Made by a program: the position numbers and the translations under genes. The notes below the pieces were generated by a model that was given only the letters and a program-made list of their open reading frames with translations, was not told the origin of the DNA and did not search any database. Of a stretch of 64,000 nt of DNA, positions 11,818 through 22,481 are shown in pieces. Numbering within the stretch: position 1 is the stretch's first letter; each line of letters begins with the position of its first letter. Origin of the DNA: Gilliamella sp. N-G2. GTDB lineage: Bacteria; Pseudomonadota; Gammaproteobacteria; Enterobacterales; Orbaceae. The stretch lies in contig NZ_NAST01000013.1 in NCBI RefSeq assembly GCF_002142215.1, forward strand, positions 1-64,000. The letters run 5' to 3'.

Positions 11818-13710
11818 ATGTTATCCCAATCTGCTAGTAAAGAACCTTTTGGTACATTACTTGGTTATGCACCGGGTGGTGTAGCAATTTATTCATCTGA
11901 CTATGAAACATTAGATCCTGAACAATTTCCTAATGATGCTTCATTTCGCAGTTATTCAGGTCATGAGTATATGGGATATAAGTGGCAATGTGTTGAATTT
12001 GCTAGAAGATTTTTATTTTTAAATTATGGGATAGTCTTTACCGATGTAGGTATGGCGCATGAAATTTTTTCGTTAAGGTTTCTTCGTCAAGTCATCAACG
12101 AAGCCATTTTACCATTACAAGCCTTTGCTAACGGTAGCAAGAAAAAACCAGAGGCAGGTGCCTTGTTGATATGGGATGACGGCGGTATGTTTGATCGAAC
12201 TGGTCATGTGGCTATTATTACAGAAGTGTTTGACAACAAAATTCGAATTGCCGAACAAAATGTTATTCACACTCGACTTCCAATTGGTCAACAATGGACG
12301 CGCGAGTTAGCTATGACGATATCTGATGAGGGTTATTATTTACATGATACTTTTGATGATACTAAAATTTTAGGTTGGATGATTCAAACTGACGATACAC
12401 TTCACAGTTTACTGCAACCTAATGCTGATAAGCACTTACTTGATATCCATAGTGTACATATCAAAAACCATGGTCAATTTGATGGTAAATGGTTAGATGA
12501 AAACGATACTTTAGAAAGTGCTTATGTGTCAGCAACTGGTCATGCCATTAGTCATGATGATCAGTATCGCTATTTCACTATTTCTGAAAGTGCGGAACAA
12601 GAACTGATTCGTGCAACAAACGAACTTCATTTGATGTACTTGCATGCTACCAATAAAGTTTTAAAAGATGATAATTTATTGTGTAATTTCAATATTCCCG
12701 AAATACTTTGGCCTCGGCTTAGATTATCATGGCAACAACGCCGTTATCAGATGATAACCGGCCGATTAGATTTCTGTATGGATGAGAGAGGCTTTAAAGT
12801 TTATGAATATAATGCTGATTCAGCTTCATGCCATACCGAAGCTGGACAAATTTTGCAAAATTGGGCAATACAAGCCGAATTAAATGCTGGAGTAAATCCT
12901 AGTGCTGGTTTACTTAATGCATTAGCTAACTGTTGGAAACATAGTGATGCAAAAGCATTTGTACATATCATGCAAGATAATGATAGCGAAGAAAATTATC
13001 ATGCATTATTTATGCAAAAAGCGCTGACTCAAGCTGGATTTGAAAGCAAGATTTTACGTGGACTCTCCGGTCTCAGTTGGGATAAACGAGGTCGATTAGT
13101 AGATGATGAGCAACGTCAGGTCACCTGCGTATGGAAAACTTGGGCATGGGAAACTGTACTTGAACAACTTCGCCAAGAAAGCGAAGCTCAAGTGGCAGGG
13201 TTACCAATTAGAACATGGCATCCCGAAAATTCGGTAAGATTAATAGATGTATTACTTCGACCTGAGGTATCGGTTTTTGAACCGTTATGGACGGTGATTC
13301 CAAGTAATAAAGCTATTTTGCCAGTGCTGTGGTCATTATTTCCTAACCACCGCTATTTACTTGAGTCTTCATTTGAACTCAATGACAATTTAATTAAAAA
13401 AGGTTACGCAATTAAACCGATTGCTGGGCGTAGAGGTAGCGATATAGAGTTAGTTGGTCGTCATGAGCAAGTATTGGATAAAACGGTTGGCCGATTTGCT
13501 AAACAAGAAAACATTTATCAAGAACTATGGTGTTTACCTAAAGTTGATGATCGTTATTTACAAATTTGTACATTTACCGTAGGTGGCCATTATGGCGGTG
13601 CTTGTTTACGATCTGATCCCTCTTTGGTTATCAAAGGGGAAAGTGATATGCAGCCTTTACGAGTATTAACTGATGAAGAATTTATTAAACAACTTTACAA
13701 AAAAAGTTGA
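11818..13710 (+). CDS. gss: Bifunctional glutathionylspermidine synthetase/amidase
   Basis: Makes and hydrolyses glutathionylspermidine, linking polyamine and thiol metabolism. The N-terminal CHAP-type amidase (about residues 1-200) has its catalytic Cys58 in YKWQCVEFARRF and a His in TGHVAIITEV. The C-terminal ATP-grasp synthetase (about 215-625) shows FCMDERGFKVYEYNADSA and KPIAGRRGSDIELV. The 630-residue protein aligns end to end with E. coli Gss (619). It stands alone, bounded by terminators, so it is probably its own transcription unit. Confidence 0.96.
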   Translation: MLSQSASKEPFGTLLGYAPGGVAIYSSDYETLDPEQFPNDASFRSYSGHEYMGYKWQCVEFARRFLFLNYGIVFTDVGMAHEIFSLRFLRQVINEAILPLQAFANGSKKKPEAGALLIWDDGGMFDRTGHVAIITEVFDNKIRIAEQNVIHTRLPIGQQWTRELAMTISDEGYYLHDTFDDTKILGWMIQTDDTLHSLLQPNADKHLLDIHSVHIKNHGQFDGKWLDENDTLESAYVSATGHAISHDDQYRYFTISESAEQELIRATNELHLMYLHATNKVLKDDNLLCNFNIPEILWPRLRLSWQQRRYQMITGRLDFCMDERGFKVYEYNADSASCHTEAGQILQNWAIQAELNAGVNPSAGLLNALANCWKHSDAKAFVHIMQDNDSEENYHALFMQKALTQAGFESKILRGLSGLSWDKRGRLVDDEQRQVTCVWKTWAWETVLEQLRQESEAQVAGLPIRTWHPENSVRLIDVLLRPEVSVFEPLWTVIPSNKAILPVLWSLFPNHRYLLESSFELNDNLIKKGYAIKPIAGRRGSDIELVGRHEQVLDKTVGRFAKQENIYQELWCLPKVDDRYLQICTFTVGGHYGGACLRSDPSLVIKGESDMQPLRVLTDEEFIKQLYKKS

Positions 13711-13790
13711 GGAAAGCGGTTTTTTAAGCATAATTTGCCAAATTGATCGTTCAATTTATCAATGACAGATGGTAAGTTTTGTTATTTAAT

Positions 13791-13817
13791 TAAACATAGC
13801 TAATTAAGCTATGTTTA
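13791..13817 (+). terminator. Intrinsic terminator after gss
   Basis: Perfect 11-base arms (TAAACATAGCT at 13791-13801 and its complement at 13807-13817) around a 5-base loop, followed by a T-rich stretch. It separates gss from the srf-type locus. Confidence 0.7.
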
Positions 13818-13855
13818 TTTTATTAAAAATAACTAAAAATATTATATCTATTTGA

Positions 13856-13884
13856 TTGACAACGACAATGACAATAACTTAGTT
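13856..13884 (+). promoter_or_regulatory. Candidate promoter of the srf-type locus
   Basis: A perfect -35 hexamer TTGACA at 13856-13861 stands upstream of a poor -10 (TTAGTT to TAGTTT, spacer 17-18). It lies about 75-100 bases before the first gene in an AT-rich leader. The weak -10 may mean an activator is needed. This is a pattern match only. Confidence 0.3.
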
Positions 13885-13957
13885 TTTTTGATAGAATTGA
13901 TCTAATACAAATAATAATTATAAAAAATATAATTAAAATAAAGGAATATCAGGATAT

Positions 13958-15571
13958 ATGGCAAATACATTATTGCGCAGTGGCGATATTAAAGATTTTA
14001 AAATGCTCGGACATGACGGTAAAGCTGCTTATCTTGTCGCTTCGCAAATTCGTGAAATGTTTCGAGTTAAATTAGGTCGCCAATACTCTGATTGTTTAGC
14101 GATACCTCAACGTAATGATCAAGGTAATATTGTTGATTGGTACATTCCCTTCGACTCAGAACAACCTGATGGTCAATATGATATTATCCCGTGGACTTCA
14201 GCTAGTGAAGATGAACAAAAGTCTGCATTAGGCTTACTGAAAGAATTCGAAAGTAAAGTCATTGAGTTAGGCCAAAAATTAGCTAGTAATCCTAATCTAG
14301 AAGGCGATCAATTACTTTTTAGTCGATTGATTTACGATCCAAAACAAAACGAAAATAGTCTTGAACCGAATTTGATGGCGATACGTTTCCCTAGCAATCA
14401 ATTTGTTTATATTGTTAATGGTAAACCTGTTATCACTTTTTGGGGATTTGTTAACCCTCAGACGCCACAAGCAACTTCACCTTTCTACTGTTTAGAAGCA
14501 TTTCGAAAAGCTGCTCCAAAGGTTGCAGCCACTGCTCCAGTACAAGCCCCTGTTATTGTTAAAAAACCTTGGTGGAAGCGCTGGTGGATATGGTTGTTAG
14601 GATTATTACCTTTGTTATTACTACTATTATTAGCAATTTTTTGGTTAAAAGGTTGTAGCTGGAACCCAAATATATCTATCGATCCCAAAATATCACTAGA
14701 TGGTAAAGTTGATATTCCTGAGCCAACAGTTGTAAATGATAAAGAGGACAAACAAGAGAAAAAAGAGCCTGAGCCAGAAATCAAAGAGGTTAATAATAAA
14801 CCTGTTACTATCGTTAATGGCGTAGTACCAAATGGAAAAGTTGCAGTAGATCCTAACGCACTACCTGTTAATGGTATTGCTACAGATCCAGCTGTAGTTG
14901 ATAATTCGGCAGCTACCGCACCAGATCAAGGAATGGCTAATAATGTAAATCCAGATGGTGTTACAGATCAACCACAACCTACGTCTTTACCTGATGATAA
15001 AGGAAATAATGGAGAGCAAGGTGAACAGGGAAATCAGGTTGATAAAGATGATAAAGGCAGTAATACAAATCCATCTGATGATAAAAAAGATAATCAAAAT
15101 GGACAAGTACCTCCAACACCTAATTTAGATAGTAAATCTGACTTAACGAATAGTAATTCTGATCAAGGTAATCAACCTAATGCAAATGCTAGCCAAGCAA
15201 ATAATTTAGCCTTACCTGCTGACGTGTTAAAACAGGGATCAACGAATTTCTTAAATGGTCAATGGTCAGTTGGTGCTGGTATTCAAGATAAAGCAACAGG
15301 TAAGCCATTGCAGTTAAGTTATAATTTTAATCAAGGCAATGGTGAAGTAACGGTTACTCGCAGTGATGGTGTTAAATGTGTTGGTAACGTGGGTACCGGG
15401 ATCCAGAATTCTAATTTAAATATTACTGGCAACTCTGAAGCCATTTGCAGTGATAATACTAAATATCAATTACCTAAAATTCAGTGTAAATCAGGTAAAG
15501 ACAATCAAGCTGATTGTCAGGGAATTTATGATAACGGGACTTCGTTCCCAATTACGATGAAAAAACAATAG
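13958..15571 (+). CDS. SrfA-like single-span membrane protein
   Basis: First gene of the locus; I place it as SrfA-like mainly because it directly precedes srfB and srfC. It has a cytoplasmic N-terminal domain (about 1-165) ending in FVYIVNGKPVITFW. A striking tryptophan/basic juxtamembrane patch (KKPWWKRWWIW) is followed by a leucine-rich membrane helix at about 209-231. A long low-complexity linker rich in Asn, Asp, Gln and Pro (about 240-425) leads to a compact C-terminal domain with paired cysteines (about 430-537), probably periplasmic. The N-terminal domain and Trp patch recur in the proteins at 29146 and 30616. Biochemical function is unknown. A GGA lies upstream of the start. Confidence 0.7.
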   Translation: MANTLLRSGDIKDFKMLGHDGKAAYLVASQIREMFRVKLGRQYSDCLAIPQRNDQGNIVDWYIPFDSEQPDGQYDIIPWTSASEDEQKSALGLLKEFESKVIELGQKLASNPNLEGDQLLFSRLIYDPKQNENSLEPNLMAIRFPSNQFVYIVNGKPVITFWGFVNPQTPQATSPFYCLEAFRKAAPKVAATAPVQAPVIVKKPWWKRWWIWLLGLLPLLLLLLLAIFWLKGCSWNPNISIDPKISLDGKVDIPEPTVVNDKEDKQEKKEPEPEIKEVNNKPVTIVNGVVPNGKVAVDPNALPVNGIATDPAVVDNSAATAPDQGMANNVNPDGVTDQPQPTSLPDDKGNNGEQGEQGNQVDKDDKGSNTNPSDDKKDNQNGQVPPTPNLDSKSDLTNSNSDQGNQPNANASQANNLALPADVLKQGSTNFLNGQWSVGAGIQDKATGKPLQLSYNFNQGNGEVTVTRSDGVKCVGNVGTGIQNSNLNITGNSEAICSDNTKYQLPKIQCKSGKDNQADCQGIYDNGTSFPITMKKQ

Positions 15572-15579
15572 GATTGTAT

Positions 15580-18500
15580 ATGCTTCCAGAAATACGCAAC
15601 TATGGTCAAGAAGTTACACTGATCATGAATAGTGGAATTCAATTTCTTGATTTTGCATTAAAAATAGATTGGAAAGATAATCAATGGCGCAGTAAAGTTA
15701 ATGGTTGTTTTATCGATCCATCAGAAAGTGGAGCGTTAGTTAGATTAATTGAAGATATCGATAATGGTAAATTTTTTGCACCAGATAATCTCTCTTTTGC
15801 TGTCACACCTACTCAAGAGATTAGTGTTGAGCAATCCTTAAAACTATATGATGGTATTTGGTTGCCTATTCCAATTTTAAGATCTATTCCACCAGAGCGT
15901 TTTGATAAAGGACCTCATAACTGGAGTCGAGTGAGAATTGTTAATATTCCAGAAGGTGAAGATCCAGATGGCAATACTCATCGTATTACCTTTGCCTTTG
16001 ATACAAAAATTTTTACCAATATGCAGGATGTTGCTTATTTGGCACCAACGGAAAATGATGTCAAAACTGGAGCCGTATTTAGTTTAGCTCATCGTTCAGA
16101 TCAAGTCTCATGGTATTTAGAGCAAAAATGGATCACCAGTTGGTTAATTGATTTATTCCAAGAATTAGCCCCTCAAGCTGAACGGTTAAAAGTACATAAA
16201 GATGATATTAATTTAGAAATAGCTAATAAAGCTTATTATGGACATTATTTAAATATTCTCAATTTGTTAGCTGATTCATTACAGTTACCAAAAATTAAAA
16301 TTGTTTCAAATAATCGAGATGATGTAATTAAATCGATTCCTGTTGATATGATTTTAGATGTTGGTAATTCAAGAACTTGTGGCATATTAATTGAAGATCA
16401 CGTTCAAGATAAAGATAGTTTAAATCGTCGTTATGAGCTTGAAATTCGGGATTTAACTCAGCCCGAACATATCTATAATGAGCCATTTGAAAGTCGGGTA
16501 GAATTTGCACAAACTTTTTTTGGTAAAGAACATTTTTCACTTCAAAGTGGAAGACGAGATACATTCCGCTGGCCAAGTATTGTTCGGGTCGGAAAAGAAG
16601 CGAGCCGTCTAGCTAGTCGCCGCGAAGGAAATGAAGGGGCTACCGGACTTTCAAGCCCGAAACGTTATTTATGGGATCAAGAAAAGTATGAGCAAGGCTG
16701 GCGCTTTAATTCACATTATGTCAAAAGTGATCATGAGCCATTTGCAACCGCAGAGCCGTTTTCTAGTCTAATCAACGAGTATGGTGAAGCACTGCATATC
16801 CTCAGTAATGAAATTGAGGTAGAGTTCGACCGAAAAATGCCAGTTTTCCACCCCAAATATTCACGTAGTTCATTAATGACATTTATGCTATGTGAAGTAT
16901 TGATGCATGCTCTAATGCAAATTAATAGTGTCGCTCAGCGCAACAAGCTTGAACACGCAAGAACACCGCGTAATTTGCGCTCTATTATTCTTACTATTCC
17001 ACCAGCAATGCCAAAACCAGAACAAGCAATATTTAAAAGCTGTGTTTATCAAGCTATTGGTTTAGTTTGGAAAAGCTTAGGTTGGGATAATTCTGATGAT
17101 AATATTGATTTTAGTAATCCTGAACAATTGAAAAGTATTTGGCCAAATATCCCTGAAGTTTATATTCAATGGGATGAAGCAACCTGCGGTCAAGTAGTTT
17201 ATCTCTTTAACGAAACGCAGAACAATTATAATGGCCGTTCAGAAGAATTTATTACTTCAATGGTGCGACCAGATAAAACCAATAAACAGAAACTAACAAT
17301 TGCCACAGTAGATATTGGTGGTGGAACAACAGATTTGGTCATTAATGATTACGAACTTGATTATGGTGCTAATAAACAACTTAATAGTAGTAATGCTTAC
17401 CTTGTTCCAACTCAACGTTTCCGTGATGGATTTAAAGTTGCTGGCGATGATATTTTGCTTGATATCATCCAAGATACTGTTTTGTCTTCATTAACTAATG
17501 GATTAAAACAGGTTGGACTTGTTGATCCTAATCCGATTTTATCGACAATTATTGGTTCACAGCAGGTATCAATTCAAGATGCTGTGTTACGACAACAATT
17601 AACTTTACAGTTGTTTACACCTGTCGGATTACAGGTATTGAAACTTTATGAGCTTTATGAGCCATTACATGCCGAAAAACATGTTTATAACATGACTTTT
17701 GGTGAGTTATTACAAAATAATGTGATGACAGATAATGTTCTGAATTTTATTAATGAACCAGTTCGCCGAGCTCTAAATAATCCTGAATTTTCCGTTCTTG
17801 ATTTAAATATTGAAATAAATCTTAAACGTATTCATCACTTATTTATTCGTGGTGATTATTATAATATTTGTAAAACATTCGATGCTTTATCTGAAATTAT
17901 TAGTTGTTACCAATGTGATGTGCTGTTATTGACCGGACGACCATCTCGTTTACCTGGTGTACAAAGCTACTTCCGTTCTCGTTTATCTATCCCTGCAGGG
18001 CGTATTTTGCCACTACATGGTTATTATACTGGTGGTTGGTATCCTTTCCATAAACAAGAGCGCATTGATGATCCTAAAACAACAGCTGCAGTTGGTGCTA
18101 TGTTATGTTTCTTAAGTAAAAATTTAAGATTGGCGAATTTTTATTTTAGATCAGCAAATATGGATTTGTACTCAACAGTTAAATACATTGGTCTATTAGA
18201 TAATCTAAATATGATAAAAAAAGAAAATATTTATTATCAAGATATCGATTTAGATAATCCTGATTATGATTTTCCTGAAGTCTCTTTTGAAATTCGAGGC
18301 ACGACAAGACTTGGATTTAAACAGTTAGAAATTGACCGTTGGCCCGCTTCACCAATTTATATTTTAACGATTGAAAATAGTGATGTAGCTAAAAGATTGA
18401 GTGCTGAAGGGGTAGTTTTAGAAGTAACATTAGGAATAAAAAATCGACAAAAAACAGTTGAGAATTTTTATATTAAAGATGTTAAAGCTTCAGATGGACG

Positions 18501-18606
18501 TGCTTGCAGTAAAACCAAGGATATAAAGCTTAGTCTAAATACAATGGTAAATTCTGGTTTAATTAGCACACAATATTGGCTTGATAGTGGAATGATAAAA
18601 AGATGA
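15580..18606 (+). CDS. srfB: SrfB-like actin/Hsp70-fold ATPase
   Basis: A 1008-residue protein of the SrfB family (named from an SsrB-regulated Salmonella operon). It carries the sugar-kinase/actin/Hsp70 ATPase signatures: phosphate-1 DVGNSRTCG at about 260, phosphate-2 DIGGGTTDLV at about 578, and an adenosine-type motif LLTGRPSRLPGVQ at about 783. There is no signal peptide, so it is cytoplasmic. By fold it could act as a chaperone-like or filament-forming ATPase; no activity is shown by the sequence alone. The start is ATG 15580, 7 bases after an AGG that overlaps the previous stop; a TTG two codons earlier is less likely. It overlaps srfC by 4 bases, which suggests translational coupling. 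Confidence 0.85.
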   Translation: MLPEIRNYGQEVTLIMNSGIQFLDFALKIDWKDNQWRSKVNGCFIDPSESGALVRLIEDIDNGKFFAPDNLSFAVTPTQEISVEQSLKLYDGIWLPIPILRSIPPERFDKGPHNWSRVRIVNIPEGEDPDGNTHRITFAFDTKIFTNMQDVAYLAPTENDVKTGAVFSLAHRSDQVSWYLEQKWITSWLIDLFQELAPQAERLKVHKDDINLEIANKAYYGHYLNILNLLADSLQLPKIKIVSNNRDDVIKSIPVDMILDVGNSRTCGILIEDHVQDKDSLNRRYELEIRDLTQPEHIYNEPFESRVEFAQTFFGKEHFSLQSGRRDTFRWPSIVRVGKEASRLASRREGNEGATGLSSPKRYLWDQEKYEQGWRFNSHYVKSDHEPFATAEPFSSLINEYGEALHILSNEIEVEFDRKMPVFHPKYSRSSLMTFMLCEVLMHALMQINSVAQRNKLEHARTPRNLRSIILTIPPAMPKPEQAIFKSCVYQAIGLVWKSLGWDNSDDNIDFSNPEQLKSIWPNIPEVYIQWDEATCGQVVYLFNETQNNYNGRSEEFITSMVRPDKTNKQKLTIATVDIGGGTTDLVINDYELDYGANKQLNSSNAYLVPTQRFRDGFKVAGDDILLDIIQDTVLSSLTNGLKQVGLVDPNPILSTIIGSQQVSIQDAVLRQQLTLQLFTPVGLQVLKLYELYEPLHAEKHVYNMTFGELLQNNVMTDNVLNFINEPVRRALNNPEFSVLDLNIEINLKRIHHLFIRGDYYNICKTFDALSEIISCYQCDVLLLTGRPSRLPGVQSYFRSRLSIPAGRILPLHGYYTGGWYPFHKQERIDDPKTTAAVGAMLCFLSKNLRLANFYFRSANMDLYSTVKYIGLLDNLNMIKKENIYYQDIDLDNPDYDFPEVSFEIRGTTRLGFKQLEIDRWPASPIYILTIENSDVAKRLSAEGVVLEVTLGIKNRQKTVENFYIKDVKASDGRACSKTKDIKLSLNTMVNSGLISTQYWLDSGMIKR

Positions 18607-21275
18607 AAAATTTAAATGAACAACTTCCTAAATCTTGGGAGCAGATTTATCAAGCATCTGCACGGGCAATTGAATGGGTCAATCAAACCCGAGATTCATC
18701 AAAGCGTTTGCATAATGAAGCTGATAATTTAATTCTTGATCTACGCCGATTACGTAATAGTGCTAAACGTTTAGGTGATGTGTCGACTAAGTCGGTTGCA
18801 GTCGGTTTTTTTGGTTTATCACAAGCAGGTAAATCTTACCTTATTTCAGCATTAGCAGCCGGTGAAAATGGAAAACTTGAAACAGTGGTTGATAATGAAG
18901 TCTTAGATTTTATTGATCACGTCAATCCTGTTGGCGGGGGTAAAGAGGCAACCGGACTTGTTACTAGATTTAGTCGTACTGCTAAAGGTGGTATTGCCAA
19001 CTATCCACTAGAGTTAAAACTATTTCAAGAAATAGAAATTGTTAAAATCCTGATTAACGCTTATTTTAAAGATTTTGATCAGCAAAAAGTTATCAATAAA
19101 GTTGAGTTTTCTGAGCTAAATCAACTTATTCAACGTATCGAAAGTAAAAAGCAAGTTGATTATACTGGCGGTATAACTGAAGATGATATTGTTGATTTGT
19201 ATGATTATTTATCTGAAAATTTTGGCAATTCACTTGAAGGATTGAAAGGTGGTTATTGGGAAAAAGCTATGTCATTGCTACCTTATATTTCGATTACCGA
19301 CCGTGGTACTTTATTTTCTGTGTTATGGGGTGGTATCAGTGAACTTACGGCAATTTATATTCAATTGGCGACAACCTTATCAAGCTTAAATCATGTAAAT
19401 ACCGTTTATGCGCCCCTTACCGTGTTAGTCAAAGACAATGGTGATGGTACCAAGTCGCAGATTGATAGTATTATGAATGTTGATATGCTTGAAAGGTTAA
19501 ATACTGAAAATGATTCATCGGTAACCGTTACGCCACTTAATGGAGTGCCAACTTCAATATCATTAGCGCAATTAGCTTTTTTAACAGCAGAATTAATCTT
19601 CCCTTTAGTGAATCAAACGCGTGTACCTACTTTTGAGAATGTCGATCTACTTGATTTTCCAGGATATCGAGGTCGATTGAATTTAATTTCTATTTCTGAT
19701 GTCAAAGAGGGTAACCCTATCGCTCAACTATTATTGCGCGGTAAAGTCGCTTATCTTTTTGAGAAATACACTGATAGCCAAGAGATGAATGTTTTGGTGG
19801 TTTGTACGCCATCGGATAAACAATCAGATGTTAATGATGTTGGGCCAGTATTAGAAAGATGGATTGATAAAACTCAAGGTGAAACAGCTGATAAAAGAGC
19901 AACAAAAAAAGCTGGATTGCTATGGGCTATCACGATGTTTGATAAACGAATTGGAGCATCATTATCGCTATCCCAAGACAATCTAAGAAATACTTGGGGT
20001 AAAGGTGGCTTATTACAGCAGACCATTTTAGAACGTTTTGGTAGTTATGATTGGCTATCCAATTGGTCAAATGGTGGTAAATTTAACAATGTATTCTTGG
20101 TACGTAAACCAGGATTTGACGTGCCATTTTTAAATGTCGATGCTAAAGCAAACGTTGAATTATCCTACAATGATAATTATCAACAAGAAATGTTAATGTT
20201 GAAAAATACATTTGTTGAAAATCCGGATATTCAAGAGTATGTCAACGATCCTGATCAAGCGTGGGATGCGATGTTACAATTAAATGATGGTGGCATTGGT
20301 CGAATTAGCCAGTATTTAGAACAAGTCGCCATTACTGAAGTTAAACAACAGCGGATTGTTGAACAACTTAATGAACAAATTGATTATATTATCAATATGC
20401 GTTTTGATACTTGGTATCAAGCTGGTAGCGATGAAGAATTAGGTAAGAAAAAACAGATAATTAATAATGTTATAAAAGAACTACAAGGAAAAGCATTATT
20501 ATTAGGTGAATTACTTAAAGTTTTAGAATTGCCGGATCAAACTATTCGAGCTTTGTATCATTCTAGCCATATGGATAATGATATCAGCAATACTAGCGGT
20601 GATGACGTAATCGATAATTCTTCAAACGATTTTGGCTTAAATACCGATTTTCAACTTTTTCCGGAAGTAAATTCACCTTTACAACCTCAGGTAGTTGCTA
20701 ATATCGCAAGTGAATCAAAATTTGCTAAAAATGTGTTCACTGCATGGCTAGAACATTTAAGAAATATTGTATTAGATAAACATATTCTACAATTTTTCAG
20801 TATTGATCAGAAAGCACTCTCTTTTATTGTTGAAGAGTTGATTACTGGTGCTAACCGTTTGAAACTTGAAACTAGCTTAACTGAAAAAGTTTTAGCTAAT
20901 GAAAATGTAGGCAGTAAGCGTGATGAGCTTGAGTCCCGGCAGGTTAGCTCTATTAATATGTTATTGGCTGACTTTATTGCATGGCTTGGTTTTATTCCAG
21001 GGCAAACAAACAATATTCCTGATAGCCGAGTTAATCAAGGTAAGCCGATATTTTCATCGCCACTGAGTCAATTTTCAAGTCAATTATCACATCCATTGCC
21101 AGTACTTGATGATAAGACCAAAAATTATTCTCAATTTGCTATATTTGATTGGTTTATTGCCTTTGCAACGCTTGCTCAAGAAAATGTTGGTCATCATGCT
21201 GGTCGTGAAATAAGCCAAGAACAAAACTCTCGTCTCGGTGAAATTTTAACTTGTTTTAAGGAATCACAAATATAA
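18603..21275 (+). CDS. srfC: SrfC-like large P-loop GTPase (dynamin/septin-like)
   Basis: An 890-residue protein of the SrfC family. After a helical N-terminus it has a Walker A motif GLSQAGKS at residues 71-78, a G3-type DFPG at 351-354, and a possible G4 in ITMFDKR near 443. The roughly 270-residue insert between G1 and G3, and the long helical C-terminal half, resemble large dynamin-like GTPases rather than small G proteins. No membrane helix is seen. It is encoded in an ATGA overlap with srfB, so the two are probably made in step and may form a complex. Nucleotide choice and target are inferred. Confidence 0.82.
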   Translation: MKNLNEQLPKSWEQIYQASARAIEWVNQTRDSSKRLHNEADNLILDLRRLRNSAKRLGDVSTKSVAVGFFGLSQAGKSYLISALAAGENGKLETVVDNEVLDFIDHVNPVGGGKEATGLVTRFSRTAKGGIANYPLELKLFQEIEIVKILINAYFKDFDQQKVINKVEFSELNQLIQRIESKKQVDYTGGITEDDIVDLYDYLSENFGNSLEGLKGGYWEKAMSLLPYISITDRGTLFSVLWGGISELTAIYIQLATTLSSLNHVNTVYAPLTVLVKDNGDGTKSQIDSIMNVDMLERLNTENDSSVTVTPLNGVPTSISLAQLAFLTAELIFPLVNQTRVPTFENVDLLDFPGYRGRLNLISISDVKEGNPIAQLLLRGKVAYLFEKYTDSQEMNVLVVCTPSDKQSDVNDVGPVLERWIDKTQGETADKRATKKAGLLWAITMFDKRIGASLSLSQDNLRNTWGKGGLLQQTILERFGSYDWLSNWSNGGKFNNVFLVRKPGFDVPFLNVDAKANVELSYNDNYQQEMLMLKNTFVENPDIQEYVNDPDQAWDAMLQLNDGGIGRISQYLEQVAITEVKQQRIVEQLNEQIDYIINMRFDTWYQAGSDEELGKKKQIINNVIKELQGKALLLGELLKVLELPDQTIRALYHSSHMDNDISNTSGDDVIDNSSNDFGLNTDFQLFPEVNSPLQPQVVANIASESKFAKNVFTAWLEHLRNIVLDKHILQFFSIDQKALSFIVEELITGANRLKLETSLTEKVLANENVGSKRDELESRQVSSINMLLADFIAWLGFIPGQTNNIPDSRVNQGKPIFSSPLSQFSSQLSHPLPVLDDKTKNYSQFAIFDWFIAFATLAQENVGHHAGREISQEQNSRLGEILTCFKESQI

Positions 21276-21329
21276 TAGTATTATTGTGAATATATTTAAT
21301 AACAACAATTTAATAATTATTAATAACAA

Positions 21330-21353
21330 TAAGGTGGTTTTTAAAACTACCTT
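21330..21353 (+). terminator. Hairpin between srfC and the next gene
   Basis: Arms (AAGGTGGTTTT and AAAACTACCTT) pair with one G-U wobble in RNA, within a 140-base AT-rich gap. No clear T tract follows, so it may be a processing or attenuation hairpin rather than a full stop. It splits the locus into srfABC and the downstream genes. Confidence 0.35.
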
Positions 21354-21415
21354 ACATATATGAAATATCCATAAAATAATATTAATACAATCATAGTGAT
21401 GAAATAGAGGATATC

Positions 21416-22468
21416 ATGGCATTAAGAATTGAATTAGAAGGCGATAAACCGGGTGTTGCTAAGTTTTTGGCGCAAAAATGGAGTGGTAGTGCAGATATTG
21501 ATCTACTTATTCAACGCAACCAAGATGGTTATTATTTGTCCGGTCTTAATCAATGGGGACCAGAAAAGAATTGGCATACTGTAACTAGTATGTCTGTCGA
21601 GAATGAACAATTAAGTGGTCTCGTTGATGAATGGCTAGTTGATTCTTTGTTATCTCAAGAAAATAGTGTTAGATTTCTTGCTGAAATCCGTGATAAACAG
21701 AATCAAAGCTATATTGATAGAGGGGTGGTAAATATTGCTGAAACAGTATTCCCTTCGTCTGCTTTAAATACCCAATTATCAATATCTGATGAGACTAAGC
21801 AAAATACCTTTGAGTCGGATAAAGTAGCTTCTAATCTTGTTGAATCTGATGATTCTCAGCCTGTAGAACCTCAAACCGAAGAACAAACAATTGGGATGGA
21901 AAATGAGGTAATAGTAGAACCTGAAATGGAATCTGAAATAGAGGTAACGCCAACACCAACGATAACACAACAAGAGGCGTCAGCTTCACAACCCACTAAA
22001 GCAAAAAGTAAATTAGGGTTGATTATTATCATTTTTGTCATTCTACTGACTTTAGCTGGAATTGGCTTTGCAGTATGGTATTTTTTATTTTCTCAAGATA
22101 AAAATCCTTTAACTTCTCTAACTCAAAGTAATAGTCAATGTAATATTGCTAATGCAACAACTGATGATTTATCTTTTATTCAACAATGTTTACAGAGTAA
22201 ACCAGATGCTGATGCAGTAATTGATGTCATAAATCAGGCTAAACAAGCTAATAAATGTAATATCGCACAACGTTTATATGCCAATCAATCTTTATTGAAT
22301 GCCAAAGTGGCCTTACTTTATGCGAAAGAATACGATGTGAAGTTTTATCAAGATAACCAGTGCTTCAAGGCAGATAAAGAAACGGCAATTTATTGGTATG
22401 AAACGTCATTAAATAATGATCCAAATAACGAGCTGGCTAAAGAACGGTTAGCTGAATTACAAAAATAA
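21416..22468 (+). CDS. Single-span membrane protein with TPR-like tail
   Basis: I do not recognise a named family. The N-terminal about 115 residues look like a compact beta-rich cytoplasmic domain (DIDLLIQRNQDGYYLSGLNQW). An acidic, Glu/Thr/Pro-rich linker (about 125-190) follows, then a basic KAKSKLG and one membrane helix at about 199-222. The C-terminal region contains three cysteines and Sel1/TPR-like helices (KETAIYWYETSLNNDPNNELAKERL). Type II topology with a periplasmic tail is likely. It lies 13 bases before the secreted vWA gene and is probably co-transcribed with it. Confidence 0.6.
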   Translation: MALRIELEGDKPGVAKFLAQKWSGSADIDLLIQRNQDGYYLSGLNQWGPEKNWHTVTSMSVENEQLSGLVDEWLVDSLLSQENSVRFLAEIRDKQNQSYIDRGVVNIAETVFPSSALNTQLSISDETKQNTFESDKVASNLVESDDSQPVEPQTEEQTIGMENEVIVEPEMESEIEVTPTPTITQQEASASQPTKAKSKLGLIIIIFVILLTLAGIGFAVWYFLFSQDKNPLTSLTQSNSQCNIANATTDDLSFIQQCLQSKPDADAVIDVINQAKQANKCNIAQRLYANQSLLNAKVALLYAKEYDVKFYQDNQCFKADKETAIYWYETSLNNDPNNELAKERLAELQK

Positions 22469-22481
22469 TTAAGGTGCAGGT